Source: an uncultured Rubritalea sp.
Lineage (GTDB): Bacteria > Verrucomicrobiota > Verrucomicrobiia > Verrucomicrobiales > Akkermansiaceae
Length of the DNA stretch: 64,000 bases
Reading direction: 5' to 3'
Assembly: GCA_937923145.1 (NCBI GenBank)
Contig: CALAJT010000022.1
Span: 85,772-149,771, forward strand
The notes beneath the pieces were generated by a model. The model saw only the letters and a list, made by a program, of their open reading frames with translations. It did no database searches and was not told the origin of the DNA. Position numbers and translations under genes: made by a program. Below are positions 19,288 to 30,071 of this stretch, one piece after another (the first letter of the stretch is position 1; each line of letters opens with the position of its first letter).

Positions 19288-20409
19288 ATGAAAAAATATA
19301 CATTTATTACTATTTTAGCTTCAGCTTTATCCATCAGCGCACACCCTACAGGAGAAGTTAACCATCATCACAAAGACACTCAGATAGCAGATAAAGTGGC
19401 TAAACAAGATACTATTCTTGGTCATAATGGACTACGTTATACAGTAGACTTGAACTGGGCTAAGGCCCAGCCAGAGATAGCCCCTGTAATTAACTCCCAT
19501 GCGCTAGCAGAAAGCAGAGACGGTTTAATCTACCTAGTAACGGATCACCCAAAAAACGCCTTCTTAGTATTTAAGAAAGACGGCACTTTCGTCCGCTCAT
19601 TTGGAGGTAGCTATAATGGGGGAGCAAAATTGATCGGTGGACATAGCTTAGAATTCTTTGAGCGAGATGGGCAAGAATATCTCATCCACGTAGACGCTGG
19701 CTGGCATTCTACAGATAATGGAGTTGGCTGGAAGTTCAAAGCGGGCACGGGCAGAATCACCATATTAAAAACGGATGGAACTATCGTAAAAAAGCTCCCC
19801 ACCCCTGTGGAACTCAATATCGCCAAAAAATTCATGCCCTGTGATGTAGCAGTGACTCCAGAAGGTAATATCCTCATCGCTGACGGATACGCCACAAACA
19901 TCATTTACGAAATGACAATGGAAGGTAAACTCGTAAGACAATGGGGAGGAGACAAACTCAGCAACGCACATGGGATTTCTCTAGATCTATCAGACCCTAA
20001 AAAGCCCTTAGCCTGGGTTTCCTCTCGCAATGAGAATAAAATCAAAGCATTCACTCTAGAGGGCGAGCATGTCGATACTATCGAACTACCTGGAGCTTAC
20101 GCTGGTCAACTAGTCTTTCAAGGGGACAAAATCTACACCGCAGTTTGTTGGTCGAAAGAAAATGGCACAGGGAAGAAACTCCCTAACTCAGGGTTCCTTC
20201 TCATACTAGATCGTAAAACGAAACAAGTGATCAGTGCTCCAGGTGGCTCTGAACCAGTCTATAAAGACGGTAAACTTGAACCTATGAAGCAGATGACTAA
20301 AACCTTCATTCACGGTCATGATCTATGTGTCGACAAAGATGGCGCTATTTATTTCGGAGAATGGAATGCTAAACGCCGCTACCCAGCAAAGTTGACCCCA
20401 GTTAAGTGA
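19288..20409 (+). CDS. Secreted NHL-repeat beta-propeller protein
   Basis: The 373-residue protein starts with a signal peptide (KKYTFITILASALSISAHP). It then has repeated propeller blades: FLVFKKDGTFVRSFGGSY, ITILKTDGTIVKKLPTP, CDVAVTPEGNILIADGY, and YEMTMEGKLVRQWGGDKLS, all NHL/6-bladed propeller patterns. It ends with HGHDLCVDKDGAIYFGEWN. Similar proteins are found beside DUF1501/DUF1553 genes and are sometimes labelled peptidylglycine lyase-like. No catalytic residues can be assigned here, so a binding or carbohydrate-related role is as likely. It is divergent from the PSD1 gene. Confidence 0.82.
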   Translation: MKKYTFITILASALSISAHPTGEVNHHHKDTQIADKVAKQDTILGHNGLRYTVDLNWAKAQPEIAPVINSHALAESRDGLIYLVTDHPKNAFLVFKKDGTFVRSFGGSYNGGAKLIGGHSLEFFERDGQEYLIHVDAGWHSTDNGVGWKFKAGTGRITILKTDGTIVKKLPTPVELNIAKKFMPCDVAVTPEGNILIADGYATNIIYEMTMEGKLVRQWGGDKLSNAHGISLDLSDPKKPLAWVSSRNENKIKAFTLEGEHVDTIELPGAYAGQLVFQGDKIYTAVCWSKENGTGKKLPNSGFLLILDRKTKQVISAPGGSEPVYKDGKLEPMKQMTKTFIHGHDLCVDKDGAIYFGEWNAKRRYPAKLTPVK

Positions 20410-20417
20410 TAACATTT

Positions 20418-20731
20418 ATAGGGCTTTCAAGTTCATATATTAGCTTCTCTTACTTCTAACTCTTCTAGCTCCGAAGTAACTTTCATCTACTGCAACCTCA
20501 CCAGATAGTTCATGGCATGGTAATTTACTCGCGATTAGCCTACGAAATCGCATGTAGAAAGTCATCGCTGTGTGTTTGTTTACCCTGATGATTTCACCAG
20601 CAGGTCTAGCTTAGTTCCTGCTGCAAAGTGAGTGATTAAATCGTTTTGTTTTTTGGCTGAAAGACCGCTTTTTCTCTCATACATTTTCTTCTAGTTAAGC
20701 ATGATTTAAATTGCTTAGCTATTATAGCCCC
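20418..20731 (-). mobile_element. Degenerate IS1595-family (ISXO2-like transposase) remnant
   Basis: On the minus strand a transposase reading starts at ATG 20684 (MYERKSGLSAKKQNDLITHF) and passes a one-base frameshift near 20611. It continues as ARPAGEIIRVNKHTAMTFYM and then ELSGEVAVDESYFGARR, which is the N-terminal HTH and first catalytic Asp region of IS1595-type transposases. Everything after about residue 85 is missing. The upstream edge has GGGGCTATAATAGC (at 20731, reading minus), a plausible terminal repeat; a GGGCTTT at about 20420 may be the other end. It is inactive, probably an internally deleted copy. Confidence 0.75.
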
Positions 20732-20823
20732 TTAATTAAAATACCTAGTGCAAGAGCCATCATCACGGCACTTGCTAGACCTTATGCGAACATGATTAAG
20801 ATGTTATATATAAGTGGCTCCAT
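20732..20823 (-). pseudogene. Possible truncated small membrane protein gene
   Basis: Reading minus from ATG 20823 gives MEPLIYNILIMFA, a TAA, then GLASAVMMALALGILIKG, running straight into the presumed IS end. The hydrophobic pattern is reminiscent of short DUF350-like membrane proteins. It may be the 5' end of a gene split by the element. The evidence is thin. Confidence 0.3.
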
Positions 20824-20966
20824 TTTGATTATTGTTTATTAATTGCTGGGTAAAAGTAAACTTATCATAAGATGCTATCTAAAAGATGAAATATTGTAAT
20901 TATAATGACAAGTATTTAGTGAGTAAAATTTATAGCTTAGCATGGAGGTTAAAAACCTCTTGCACG

Positions 20967-21003
20967 TAAAAAAAGCCCGATCCGCTTTCGCGAATCGGGC
21001 TTG
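20967..21003 (-). terminator. Terminator of the rpoB-rpoC operon
   Basis: On the minus strand AGCCCGATTCGCG pairs with CGGATCGGGCT and is followed by a run of seven T. It lies 37 bases after the rpoC stop. A second small hairpin (GAGGTT/AACCTC) lies at 20945-20959. Confidence 0.92.
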
Positions 21004-21039
21004 GGAATTTGCTGGTTAGCTAACTTTTATCCTTTCAGA

Positions 21040-24000
21040 TTACTCACCTCCGAGGAGTTTTGTGAGGTCGTCTAGTCCGTCGATGCTGTCTTCAGCTGGT
21101 GCTGATGTTGCTTCTTCGGCTTCAGTTGTGGCTACGATTGGCTCACCTGTGAGTTCGTCGATCTCGACTTCCTCATCAGATACTGGAGCTGGCTCTTCCA
21201 CTGTGAATTCAAAGCGACGGTCTTTATGATCCGGGAAGCCTGTTCCTGCTGGAATGAGGTGTCCCATGATGACGTTTTCTTTGAAGCCTTGGAGGCGGTC
21301 AACTCTGCCGAGTGTGGCAGCTTCTGTGAGAACACGAGTGGTGTCCTGGAACGAGGCAGCTGAGATGAATGAGTCAGTCTCAAGTGACGCCTTAGTGATA
21401 CCGAGTAGCACTGGCTCACCTTCTGCTGGCTGTCCACCCTGCTCTACCACTTTGCGGTTCGCTAGCACGAATGCTGTGCGGTCGACTTGGTCGCCCCAAA
21501 GGAATTCTGTGTCTCCTGGCTCGTTGATCTTCACCTTGCGGAGCATCTGACGGATGATGATTTCAATGTGCTTGTCATTGATCTCTACACCTTGGACTCG
21601 GTAAACTTCCTGCACTTCGTTTACGAGGTGCTCTTGGAGAACTTGAGTTCCACATGCTTCGAGTAGATCTTCTGGTGAGATGGCGCCTTCTGTGATGAAG
21701 TCTCCAGCTGCAAGAATATCTCCTTCTAGCACTACTATGTGCTTGTTCATTGGCACGAGGTGGTCAGCTGACTCACCGCTATCAGCAGTGACGATGACTT
21801 TCTTCTTACCACGAACATTCGCTCCGAATGACACTGATCCATCTAGCTTAGAAATGATCGCTGAATCCTTAGGCTTACGCGCTTCGAATAGCTCTGCAAT
21901 TCTTGGGAGACCACCTGTGATGTCCTTAGTTTTGGACACCTTACGTGGCGTTCTTGCTAGCATGGTTCCACCACCTACTTTTTGTCCTTCTTTCACCGAC
22001 ATATGAGCGCCGACTGGGATGGAGTAAGATGCGAGGACTTCGTCTGTCTTAGGGTCAACCATGACCACCTGTGGGTGGAGGTCTTCCTTGTGCTCAGTGA
22101 CGATCATACCTTTCTTACCAGTTTCTTTATCAGTCTCGTGAGCCATGGTGATACCTGCGATCATATCGCGGAATGTCACCTTACCTGCTTGAGCAGTTAG
22201 AATTGGAACGTTGTATGGATCCCAGATTACAAACTTAGCACCTTTCTTCACTTTCTCGCCATCTTCGATAGAGATAATAGCTCCGATTACTAGGTTATGC
22301 GCTTCCACTTCTAGACCAGTTTTATCTTGGATAGAGATGGCTCCGTTCTTGTTTAGAACAACGTAGTTACCCTTTGCGTCCTTAACTGTGCGGAGGTCTT
22401 TGTAGACTATCTTACCACCGTTTTTAGCGATGATTTCTGGCTGCTTAGCTGAGGTCGATGCTGCACCACCTACGTGGAACGTTCTCATGGTAAGCTGTGT
22501 TCCTGGCTCACCAATTGACTGTGCTGCTACGATACCTACTGCTTCACCTGCCTGGGCAATCTTGCCTGACGCGAGGTTGAGTCCGTAACAGTGAGCACAT
22601 GTTCCGCGCTCAGCTTCACATGTGAGAACTGAACGAATCTTGAGGAATGTTCTGCCGATAGTTTCAACTGAATTCGACTGCTCCTCAGTGAGGATGTCGT
22701 TCACCTTAATGATGACTTCGCCAGTGATAGGATCTTTCACTTCTTCACATGACGTGCGTCCGTAGATTCTCATTGGCAGTGTTGCCACTTCGTCTTCACC
22801 ATCATAGATAGGTGCTACAGTGATTCCATTTGCAGTGCCACAGTCGCTTTCGTAGATGATCACGTCTTGTGATACGTCTACTAGCTTACGTGTCATGTAT
22901 CCAGAGTCCGCAGTCTTCAGCGCTGTATCAGCGAGACCCTTACGAGCTCCGTGAGTAGAGATGAAGTATTCTAGAACAGATAGACCTTCACGGAAGTTTG
23001 ATGTGATCGGACGTTCGATGATCTCACCAGACGGCTTAGCCATAAGACCACGCATTCCAGAGAGCTGCTTGATCTGTGCCTTATTACCACGGGCACCTGA
23101 GTCAACCATCATGAAGAGTGGGTTTGCTAGTTTAGTTCCATCGTTGTGCTCTAGCTTGCGGTAGAGTGCGTTCGCGATGTTGTCAGTAGCGTGTGTCCAA
23201 ACGTCGACCACTTTCTGATAACGCTCAAGATTAGTCACAACACCATTACGGTAAAGTGATTCAACTTTGTCGATCTCAGCGTAAGCTTTCTCGAGTTCTG
23301 CTGGTTTCTCTTCCGGAATTACCATGTCTACTAGACCAATGGAGATTCCTGAGCGAGTCGCTTCAGTAAACCCGAGTGTCTTAAGAGCATCGAGTGCAAA
23401 GACAGTTTCGTTCTTACCTGCAACCTGATAACAACGCCATATGATGTCGCCGATCTGTGATTTACCAACAGTGAAGTTGATGAAACCGACGCCTTCAGGA
23501 TAGATCTCGTTGAAACGAACCCGACCTGGTGTGGTCTCGATGATTCTCTTGTCCTTATCACCGTAAACAGTATCCTTACCGAAGTCAGGGTTTCTGAGGC
23601 GGATGAGGTCGTGATACTTCACCTTGCGAGACGCGATAGCGAATTCTACTTCCGTCGTGCTTTCAAACAATGGACGGTGATCTTCCTTCTGCTCTTCGAT
23701 CTCTTTAGCTGTTCGCTGGCGGAGATATGTGAGGTAGTAAGTCCCGAGAATGATGTCCTGTGAAGGAGTCGTGATCGGCTTACCTGATGAAGGTGAGAAG
23801 ATGTTGTTAGGCGCTAGCAGAAGCTGGCGACACTCCATCTGTGCCTCGATAGATAGTGGTACGTGAACAGCCATCTGGTCACCATCGAAGTCAGCATTAT
23901 ATGCTGTACAAACGAGTGGGTGAACGCGGATCGCAGATCCCTCAATAAGCACTGGCTCGAATGCCTGGATAGACAGTCTGTGCAGAGTAGGAGCACGGTT

Positions 24001-25281
24001 TAGCATCACTGGGTGACCTTTTGTCACTTCAGCAAGGATATCCCATACTTCTACAGTCTTCTTATCGATCATCTTCTTAGCAGAACGAACTGTGTGGCAG
24101 TAGCCTAGTTCCTTGAGTCTACGGATAATGAATGGCTCGAACAGAGTAAGTGCCATCTTCTTAGGAAGACCACACTGACCGAGTGTAAGCTCAGGTCCGA
24201 CTACGATCACTGAACGACCAGAGTAATCAACACGCTTACCAAGAAGGTTCTGGCGGAAACGTCCACCTTTGCCCTTGAGCATGTCAGAGAGTGATTTGAG
24301 CGCTCTGTTACCAGCACCTGTTACCGCTCTGCCGTGACGTCCGTTATCGAAGAGTGCGTCAACTGCTTCTTGAAGCATGCGCTTCTCGTTACGGATGATG
24401 ACCTCTGGAGTCTTGAGCTGAAGTAGGTTGAGAAGACGATTGTTACGGTTAATCACACGACGGTATAGGTCGTTAAGATCAGATGTAGCGAAGCGTCCAC
24501 CTTCTAGAGGGACGAGTGGTCTGAGGTCTGGTGGGATCACTGGAAGTGTGTTCATCACCATCCACTCAGGACGTGTCTTAGAAGTGAGGAATCCCTGTGT
24601 AAGCTTGAGACGCTTAGCGAGTTTCTTCATAGTCTGCTTAGACTTGGTGTTCTCCATGTCTTCCTCTAGCTGCTCTAAAAGAGGAGCAAGGTCGATCTGA
24701 CCGAGTAGGTCCTGGAGAGCTTCTGCACCCATACCTGCTCGGAATGTATCTTCACCGTAGTCGTCTTCGGCGTCTCTAAGTTCGTGCTCTGTTAGAAGCT
24801 GACCGCGCTCGAGTGGTGTGTCACCAGGCTCAGTTACGATGTAGTCTTCGTAGTAGATAACGCGCTCTAGGTGACGGGCACTCATGTCTAGCATGAGACC
24901 GATTCTAGATGGCATACACTTGTAGAACCAGATGTGAGTCACTGCTACTGCTAGCTCAATGTGCCCCATGCGTTCACGACGAACGCGAGACAGAGTTACC
25001 TCTACACCACAGCGGTCACAGATGACGCCCTTGTGCTTCACACGCTTATACTTTCCGCACGTACACTCCCAGTCGCGTGATGGACCGAAGATTCTTTCGC
25101 AGAAGAGTCCGCCCTTCTCAGGCTTAAATGTTCTGTAGTTAATTGTTTCAGGATTCTTGACCTCACCTTTAGACCATCCACGGATGATTTCTGGGTTCGC
25201 AACAGTAATTGCTACGTGATCAAATGCTTCTGGCTTGTCGTCCACTCCGAAGAGTTCGCGTAAATTTGTTTCAACACTCAT
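21040..25281 (-). CDS. rpoC: RNA polymerase beta' subunit
   Basis: The 1413-residue core polymerase subunit carries the catalytic [14 protein letters not shown] loop near residue 465. The N-terminal zinc ribbon is [20 protein letters not shown], and the second zinc site appears in [15 protein letters not shown] near residue 890. The trigger-loop/bridge region is intact ([21 protein letters not shown]). An acidic tail ([13 protein letters not shown]) extends the C-terminus beyond the conserved end. It is transcribed with rpoB, 80 bases apart, with a very stable hairpin in the spacer. A terminator follows, so the operon ends here. Confidence 0.98.
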   Translation of the reverse strand: MSVETNLRELFGVDDKPEAFDHVAITVANPEIIRGWSKGEVKNPETINYRTFKPEKGGLFCERIFGPSRDWECTCGKYKRVKHKGVICDRCGVEVTLSRVRRERMGHIELAVAVTHIWFYKCMPSRIGLMLDMSARHLERVIYYEDYIVTEPGDTPLERGQLLTEHELRDAEDDYGEDTFRAGMGAEALQDLLGQIDLAPLLEQLEEDMENTKSKQTMKKLAKRLKLTQGFLTSKTRPEWMVMNTLPVIPPDLRPLVPLEGGRFATSDLNDLYRRVINRNNRLLNLLQLKTPEVIIRNEKRMLQEAVDALFDNGRHGRAVTGAGNRALKSLSDMLKGKGGRFRQNLLGKRVDYSGRSVIVVGPELTLGQCGLPKKMALTLFEPFIIRRLKELGYCHTVRSAKKMIDKKTVEVWDILAEVTKGHPVMLNRAPTLHRLSIQAFEPVLIEGSAIRVHPLVCTAYNADFDGDQMAVHVPLSIEAQMECRQLLLAPNNIFSPSSGKPITTPSQDIILGTYYLTYLRQRTAKEIEEQKEDHRPLFESTTEVEFAIASRKVKYHDLIRLRNPDFGKDTVYGDKDKRIIETTPGRVRFNEIYPEGVGFINFTVGKSQIGDIIWRCYQVAGKNETVFALDALKTLGFTEATRSGISIGLVDMVIPEEKPAELEKAYAEIDKVESLYRNGVVTNLERYQKVVDVWTHATDNIANALYRKLEHNDGTKLANPLFMMVDSGARGNKAQIKQLSGMRGLMAKPSGEIIERPITSNFREGLSVLEYFISTHGARKGLADTALKTADSGYMTRKLVDVSQDVIIYESDCGTANGITVAPIYDGEDEVATLPMRIYGRTSCEEVKDPITGEVIIKVNDILTEEQSNSVETIGRTFLKIRSVLTCEAERGTCAHCYGLNLASGKIAQAGEAVGIVAAQSIGEPGTQLTMRTFHVGGAASTSAKQPEIIAKNGGKIVYKDLRTVKDAKGNYVVLNKNGAISIQDKTGLEVEAHNLVIGAIISIEDGEKVKKGAKFVIWDPYNVPILTAQAGKVTFRDMIAGITMAHETDKETGKKGMIVTEHKEDLHPQVVMVDPKTDEVLASYSIPVGAHMSVKEGQKVGGGTMLARTPRKVSKTKDITGGLPRIAELFEARKPKDSAIISKLDGSVSFGANVRGKKKVIVTADSGESADHLVPMNKHIVVLEGDILAAGDFITEGAISPEDLLEACGTQVLQEHLVNEVQEVYRVQGVEINDKHIEIIIRQMLRKVKINEPGDTEFLWGDQVDRTAFVLANRKVVEQGGQPAEGEPVLLGITKASLETDSFISAASFQDTTRVLTEAATLGRVDRLQGFKENVIMGHLIPAGTGFPDHKDRRFEFTVEEPAPVSDEEVEIDELTGEPIVATTEAEEATSAPAEDSIDGLDDLTKLLGGE

Positions 25282-25323
25282 GTTAGTTATTTATGTTATA
25301 AGTTAATTTGTAGTTAGTTAATT

Positions 25324-25343
25324 GGGGCAACCGGAGTTGCCCC
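25324..25343 (-). promoter_or_regulatory. Stable hairpin in the rpoB-rpoC spacer
   Basis: In the mRNA direction GGGGCAAC and GTTGCCCC form a perfect 8-bp stem closed by a TCCG loop, giving a cUNCGg-type extra-stable tetraloop. No T run follows, so a processing or mRNA-stability element is more likely than a terminator. Confidence 0.65.
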
Positions 25344-25361
25344 GTTTTGTGTTGTGTTGAT

Positions 25362-28300
25362 TTAGAGAGTAAGATCATCGAGAGAGAAGTCCTCTGCATC
25401 GATCTTGCTCTGACCTTCTTCCTTAGCAATGAGACCCTTACCTGGACGAACGTCCAAACCAAGTGATTGCATTTCCTTCATGAGAACATTGAACGACTCA
25501 GGAGTTCCGGCTTCAAGGTTGTTATCACCTTTGACGATAGCTTCGTAGATTCTAGTTCTGCCCTGGACGTCATCAGACTTCACAGTAAGCATTTCCTGGA
25601 GAGTGTAAGCAGCACCGTATGCTTCTAGTGCCCATACCTCCATCTCACCGAATCTCTGACCACCATACTGTGCCTTACCACCCAGCGGCTGCTGAGTAAC
25701 GAGTGAGTATGGTCCCACAGCACGAGCGTGGATCTTGTCTGCGACGAGGTGTCCAAGCTTGAGCATGTAGATCATTCCAACCACGATTGGTTGGTGGAAT
25801 GCATCTCCAGTGCGTCCGTCATAGAGAGTGGATTTACCACCTACTGTGCCGTCCTTACCGTCGCCGATCCATGTGTAGCCGTCTACCTTCTTAGCTTCTC
25901 CCATGAACTCCCAGATTTTAGCCTCAGGGATACCATCGAAAATCGGGGTAGCCACTGTGAATCCGAGTGCCTTAGCAGCAACTCCGAGGTGAGTTTCAAG
26001 AACCTGTCCCACGTTCATACGAGATGGAACACCGAGCGGGTTAAGGCAGATATCGACGGGAGTTCCGTCCTCTAGGTATGGCATGTCCTCTTCAGGAACG
26101 ATTGTCGCGACAACACCTTTGTTACCGTGACGACCAGCCATCTTATCACCTACAGAAAGCTTACGCTTCTTGGCAACATAGACTTTAACTTCCTTAACTA
26201 CGCCTGGATCTACTTCGTCTCCTGACTCCATCTGATCTAAACGACGCTCACGATCTGTGTCTAGCTCCTGGAAGCGTGACTCAAATGATGAGATGATCTC
26301 AAGGATCTTGTTGCGAATAGGTGATGGGTCGATTTCGATGTGATCGTGAATCGCTGCTAATTTTCTAAGCAAAGTCTTAGTAATCTTACGGTTAGCCGGG
26401 ATGATGATCTCACCTGACTGTGCGTTGACTACATCGAGAGGAATCTTCTCGCCGAGTAAGATGTCAGAAAGCTTCTCAGTGAGCTGGTCAGTGAGTCCGT
26501 CTTTCTTCTTCTTGTATTCAGTGTTGATCTTCTTCAACTGCTTCTTCATCTCCTCTGGGTTTCCGCCTTCAGCCTTACGCTTAGCGAGTCCATGAGTAGC
26601 GATGCGGATGTCCTGAACGATACCGATAGTTCCAGATGGAACACGGAGTGAGGTGTCCTTCACGTCTGCTGCCTTCTCACCGAAGATCGCACGGAGGAGT
26701 CTCTCTTCTGGAGCGAGTTCAGTCTCAGACTTAGGAGTGATCTTACCTACGAGGATGTCGCCTGGCTTCACCTCTGCACCGATACGGACGATTCCGTCGT
26801 GGTCGAGATTCTTCAGAGCTTCTTCACCTACGTTTGGAATATCACGTGTGATTTCCTCAGGTCCTAGCTTAGTATCACGAGCTATACACTCATACTCAGA
26901 GATGTGTATAGAAGTATAGATGTCTTCTTTCACCACGCGCTCAGAGATTACGATAGCATCCTCAAAGTTATATCCATTCCAAGGCATGAATGCCACGAGA
27001 ACGTTACGACCGAGAGCTAGCTCACCGTTTTCTGTGTTAGGTCCGTCTGCCATGCACTGACCGATTTTCACCTTGTCGCCACGCTTGACGATAGGCTTCT
27101 GGTTCATACATGTTCCAGCATTGGAGCGCATGAACTTACGGAGTGGGTAGACGAAGATTCCATTTACAGGATCACTCTTCACTGATTGTGTGTCAGAAAG
27201 GAATGCCTCATCTGAAACAGGAAGCACACCGTCTTTAGTAACGACGATAAGCTCACCAGTAGAAGCGGCTACTACACCGTTCGACTCAGATGTGATAACA
27301 GCGCGGGAGTCAGCAGCAGCCTTAGCCTCTAGACCAGTTCCCACGAGAGGAGCATCTGATACCAGAAGTGGCACGCCTTGACGTTGCATGTTCGCTCCCA
27401 TAAGTGCGCGGTTCGCATCATCATGCTCTAGGAACGGGATGAGACCAGCCGCAACTGAAACGAGCTGCTTCGGAGAAACGTCCATGAAGTGAACATCATC
27501 AGATGACAATTCAAGGAACTCGCCACGCTCACGTGCGGTGATCTTCTTAGTGAGGAATTTTCCTTTCTTATCGATCGGGTTGTTCGCCTGAGCAATCAGA
27601 TAGTTTTCTTCCTGATCCGCTGTTAGATACTCGATATTATTAGTAACAAGACCCTTCACTACCTTACGGTATGGAGTTTCAATGAAACCAAACTCGTTGA
27701 TACGAGCGTAAGTACACATGGAGTTGATAAGACCAATGTTCGGTCCCTCCGGAGTTTCAATCGGGCAAATACGTCCGTAGTGTGATGGGTGAACATCACG
27801 TACTTCGAAGCCTGCACGATCACGGTTAAGACCACCAGGTCCTAGCGCTGAGAGACGACGTTTGTGTGTGAGTTCTGCCAGAGGGTTAGTCTGGTCCATA
27901 AACTGTGAGAGCTGTGATCTACCGAAGAAATCTCTAACAACTGCTGAGAGAGCCTTAGGGTTGATCAGCTTCTGTGGAGTCATACCTTCGATGTTTACAT
28001 CAAACAAAGTCATACGCTCTTTTACAAGACGCTCTGTTCTGGCAAGACCTACGCGACACTGGTTAGCAAGAAGCTCACCAACTGCGCGCACACGACGTGA
28101 TCCAAGGTGATCAATATCATCAAGAACGCCGTCGCCTTTCTTACATTTAAGGATATACTTCACTGCGTTAAGAAAATCTTTCCCTACCATTGTGCGCTCA
28201 CCTGGCTCAACATCGATGCCGAGCTTCTGGTTGATCTTATAGCGTCCAACACGTGTGAGGTCATACTTCTTAGGATCGAAAAATAGACGCTTCAGAAGAG

Positions 28301-29243
28301 CCTTAGCGTTAGCAACTGTCGGAGGATCTCCTGGACGAAGCTTACGGTACATATCTTTGAGAGCTGTCTCCTCATCGACAGCTGGGTCTTTCTTAAGTGA
28401 CTTGAGAATGATCTCGTCCTGACGTGAGTCGATAACTTCGATCTTCTTGTGCTTAAGCGCTAGTAGCTGCTTCACAACACCGATAGTGAGTGGCTCATAC
28501 TTCTTAGCTATTACCTGCTCACCGTCCATGATGTCTTCGAATACAACGCGCGAAGAAAGAACTTCTTCGTCCATTTTATCAGAGAGTTTCATATTCTCAA
28601 TGTCATAGAACTCCTGCACGATAGAGCGTGTGTCAGGATATCCGAGTGCACGGAGGAAAGTAGTAGCGAGGAACTTACGTCTTCTACGACGACGATCTAG
28701 GTATACATAGAGAAGATCGTTCGTATCGAACTGAGTCTCCAACCATGATCCACGGTCAGGGATGATACGGAATGAGAAAAGCTCCTTACCATTGAGGTGG
28801 AAAGATTTCTCAAAGCAGATACCAGGTGAACGGTGAAGCTGTGAAACGATGACTCGCTCAGCTCCGTTTATCACGAAAGTTCCACGACGCGTCATCATAG
28901 GAAGCTCTCCCATATAAACGCGCTCTTTCTTTACTCCAGTTTCATCCTTGAGTTTAAAAGTAACATAGAGAGATGCACTGAAACTTTCGCCAGTTTGCAA
29001 TGCCTCTAGTGCAGTTGTCTTAGGTTCTTCAATGTCATATGCGATGAAATTTAATTCAATCGTCTCATCATAACTGTTAATAGGGAAAACCTCCATAAGA
29101 ACGGCTTGTAAGCCTGTTTCTATGCGCTGGCTGGCAGGCACGTCTTTTTGGAGAAAGTCCTCATAGGACTTGGATTGAACCTCAATAAGGTTTGGTGGTT
29201 CAATAACTTCCTCAATGGTTCCGAAGTAGCGTCTTTCGAGCAT
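25362..29243 (-). CDS. rpoB: RNA polymerase beta subunit
   Basis: This 1293-residue subunit is complete from ATG 29243. Recognisable regions include the rifampicin-binding cluster around residue 450-500 ([40 protein letters not shown]). Also present are [13 protein letters not shown], the [12 protein letters not shown] active-site block and the C-terminal [21 protein letters not shown] (split at residue 1190). The sequence at the rifampicin cluster looks wild type. rplJ and rplL, the usual upstream partners, are not present; an 828-base gap and a divergent transporter gene lie there instead. Confidence 0.98.
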   Translation of the reverse strand: MLERRYFGTIEEVIEPPNLIEVQSKSYEDFLQKDVPASQRIETGLQAVLMEVFPINSYDETIELNFIAYDIEEPKTTALEALQTGESFSASLYVTFKLKDETGVKKERVYMGELPMMTRRGTFVINGAERVIVSQLHRSPGICFEKSFHLNGKELFSFRIIPDRGSWLETQFDTNDLLYVYLDRRRRRRKFLATTFLRALGYPDTRSIVQEFYDIENMKLSDKMDEEVLSSRVVFEDIMDGEQVIAKKYEPLTIGVVKQLLALKHKKIEVIDSRQDEIILKSLKKDPAVDEETALKDMYRKLRPGDPPTVANAKALLKRLFFDPKKYDLTRVGRYKINQKLGIDVEPGERTMVGKDFLNAVKYILKCKKGDGVLDDIDHLGSRRVRAVGELLANQCRVGLARTERLVKERMTLFDVNIEGMTPQKLINPKALSAVVRDFFGRSQLSQFMDQTNPLAELTHKRRLSALGPGGLNRDRAGFEVRDVHPSHYGRICPIETPEGPNIGLINSMCTYARINEFGFIETPYRKVVKGLVTNNIEYLTADQEENYLIAQANNPIDKKGKFLTKKITARERGEFLELSSDDVHFMDVSPKQLVSVAAGLIPFLEHDDANRALMGANMQRQGVPLLVSDAPLVGTGLEAKAAADSRAVITSESNGVVAASTGELIVVTKDGVLPVSDEAFLSDTQSVKSDPVNGIFVYPLRKFMRSNAGTCMNQKPIVKRGDKVKIGQCMADGPNTENGELALGRNVLVAFMPWNGYNFEDAIVISERVVKEDIYTSIHISEYECIARDTKLGPEEITRDIPNVGEEALKNLDHDGIVRIGAEVKPGDILVGKITPKSETELAPEERLLRAIFGEKAADVKDTSLRVPSGTIGIVQDIRIATHGLAKRKAEGGNPEEMKKQLKKINTEYKKKKDGLTDQLTEKLSDILLGEKIPLDVVNAQSGEIIIPANRKITKTLLRKLAAIHDHIEIDPSPIRNKILEIISSFESRFQELDTDRERRLDQMESGDEVDPGVVKEVKVYVAKKRKLSVGDKMAGRHGNKGVVATIVPEEDMPYLEDGTPVDICLNPLGVPSRMNVGQVLETHLGVAAKALGFTVATPIFDGIPEAKIWEFMGEAKKVDGYTWIGDGKDGTVGGKSTLYDGRTGDAFHQPIVVGMIYMLKLGHLVADKIHARAVGPYSLVTQQPLGGKAQYGGQRFGEMEVWALEAYGAAYTLQEMLTVKSDDVQGRTRIYEAIVKGDNNLEAGTPESFNVLMKEMQSLGLDVRPGKGLIAKEEGQSKIDAEDFSLDDLTL

Positions 29244-29384
29244 GGTTGTAGTAGTTTAATGTGGTCGGTTAAACCCATCTCCAGATTAGCGTCTTAATCT
29301 AGTAATGGGCGGTGAAATATGAATTGTAGCCGGTCTCTGTCGTATTGCATCTACACTGAGCGTCCTCAGGCATTTCCGCTGAAC

Positions 29385-29454
29385 AGAATGCAACTATTTT
29401 ACTCAAAATTATTTCAAATTAATTTGAAAATAGCTGCATTCTAGTCATAGAATG
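29385..29454 (-). promoter_or_regulatory. Nested inverted repeats upstream of rpoB
   Basis: AGAATGCAACTATTTT (29385-29400) pairs with AAAATAGCTGCATTCT (29427-29442), 15 of 16 positions. Inside the loop lies the perfect palindrome TTCAAATTAATTTGAA (29413-29428). A further CATTCTA/TAGAATG repeat overlaps the outer edge at 29437-29454. The group is 140-210 bases before the rpoB start. It may be a leader RNA structure, or a palindromic insertion. Confidence 0.55.
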
Positions 29455-29522
29455 TGTTATTTAATGATTGATTTCTGTCGTTATTCGTGAATTTTCGTGA
29501 TTTTTACATCCAAAGGCGCAAA

Positions 29523-29554
29523 AAGGCGGCTCGATTATACGTCGAAGCCACCTT
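29523..29554 (-). terminator. Orphan terminator-like stem upstream of rpoB
   Basis: Reading minus, AAGGTGGCTTCGA pairs with TCGAGCCGCCTT (one mismatch and a bulge) and is followed by TTTTTGCG. This has the form of a Rho-independent terminator, yet no minus-strand gene lies upstream of it in the window. Confidence 0.5.
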
Positions 29555-29736
29555 AGTGTTAAATTTTTTGTAATGTTATAAAATAGAATGATTTAGAGAT
29601 TGGTTGTTTCGCGAAAAATCAGTATAAATCATCATGTTTTAGTCAGTCTGGTCTAGGTTATAGCGGGAAAGGACGGTTAAATACGCTTTTTCAGCCCTAC
29701 TGTCAAACAGATTTTCTATTGCCTATTCGCTAGTCA

Positions 29737-29772
29737 AGTAGATAATTAAGTTTTATTGATTAATTATCTACT
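29737..29772. repeat. Perfect 13-bp inverted repeat
   Basis: AGTAGATAATTAA and TTAATTATCTACT are separated by 10 bases. It could be an operator or RNA hairpin about 300 bases from the transporter gene; no function is assigned. Confidence 0.6.
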
Positions 29773-30071
29773 AAGTCTTCCTTCATATGACATCAGTTAT
29801 TTAGTAACTATAGCCTACTATTGCACTAGCTGAGTTTCTCACTTTATTTTAGTAACCAAGCGCATAGCCTATACTCCAAAAGCTGAGTGAATATGACCGT
29901 ATCGGGAAGTTCCAGATTTTAGTGCTAGCTCCCCCCCGCTTGTTCTCGATCCGCAAGAGTGAAAAAAGGAATCAGAAGTACTAATAAAATAATCTACTGA
30001 TGAATGTCTGTTCTATTTCTCATATCCTGCCACGCTCTTAAGAATATTTCCAACCCATCTATCACAATAAT

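Larger units (their letters stand above)
29244..30071. other. Long gene-free rpoB leader and divergent spacer
   Basis: This 828-base stretch has no credible ORF. The rpoB-proximal part (29244-29460) holds two inverted repeats listed separately. A terminator-like stem follows at 29523-29554, and a perfect 13-bp inverted repeat at 29737-29772. From about 29780 to 30071 nothing is recognisable. Ribosomal protein genes L10 and L7/L12, expected before rpoB, are missing. Confidence 0.7.

Noticed and set aside
20945..20959. GAGGTT/AACCTC hairpin as a separate terminator
   Set aside because: The stem is only 6 bp and has no T run; the stronger rpoC terminator lies beside it.
21132..29100. Many 60-115-codon frames antisense to rpoB and rpoC
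   Set aside because: They are overlaps of highly conserved genes in biased codon use, with no independent signals.
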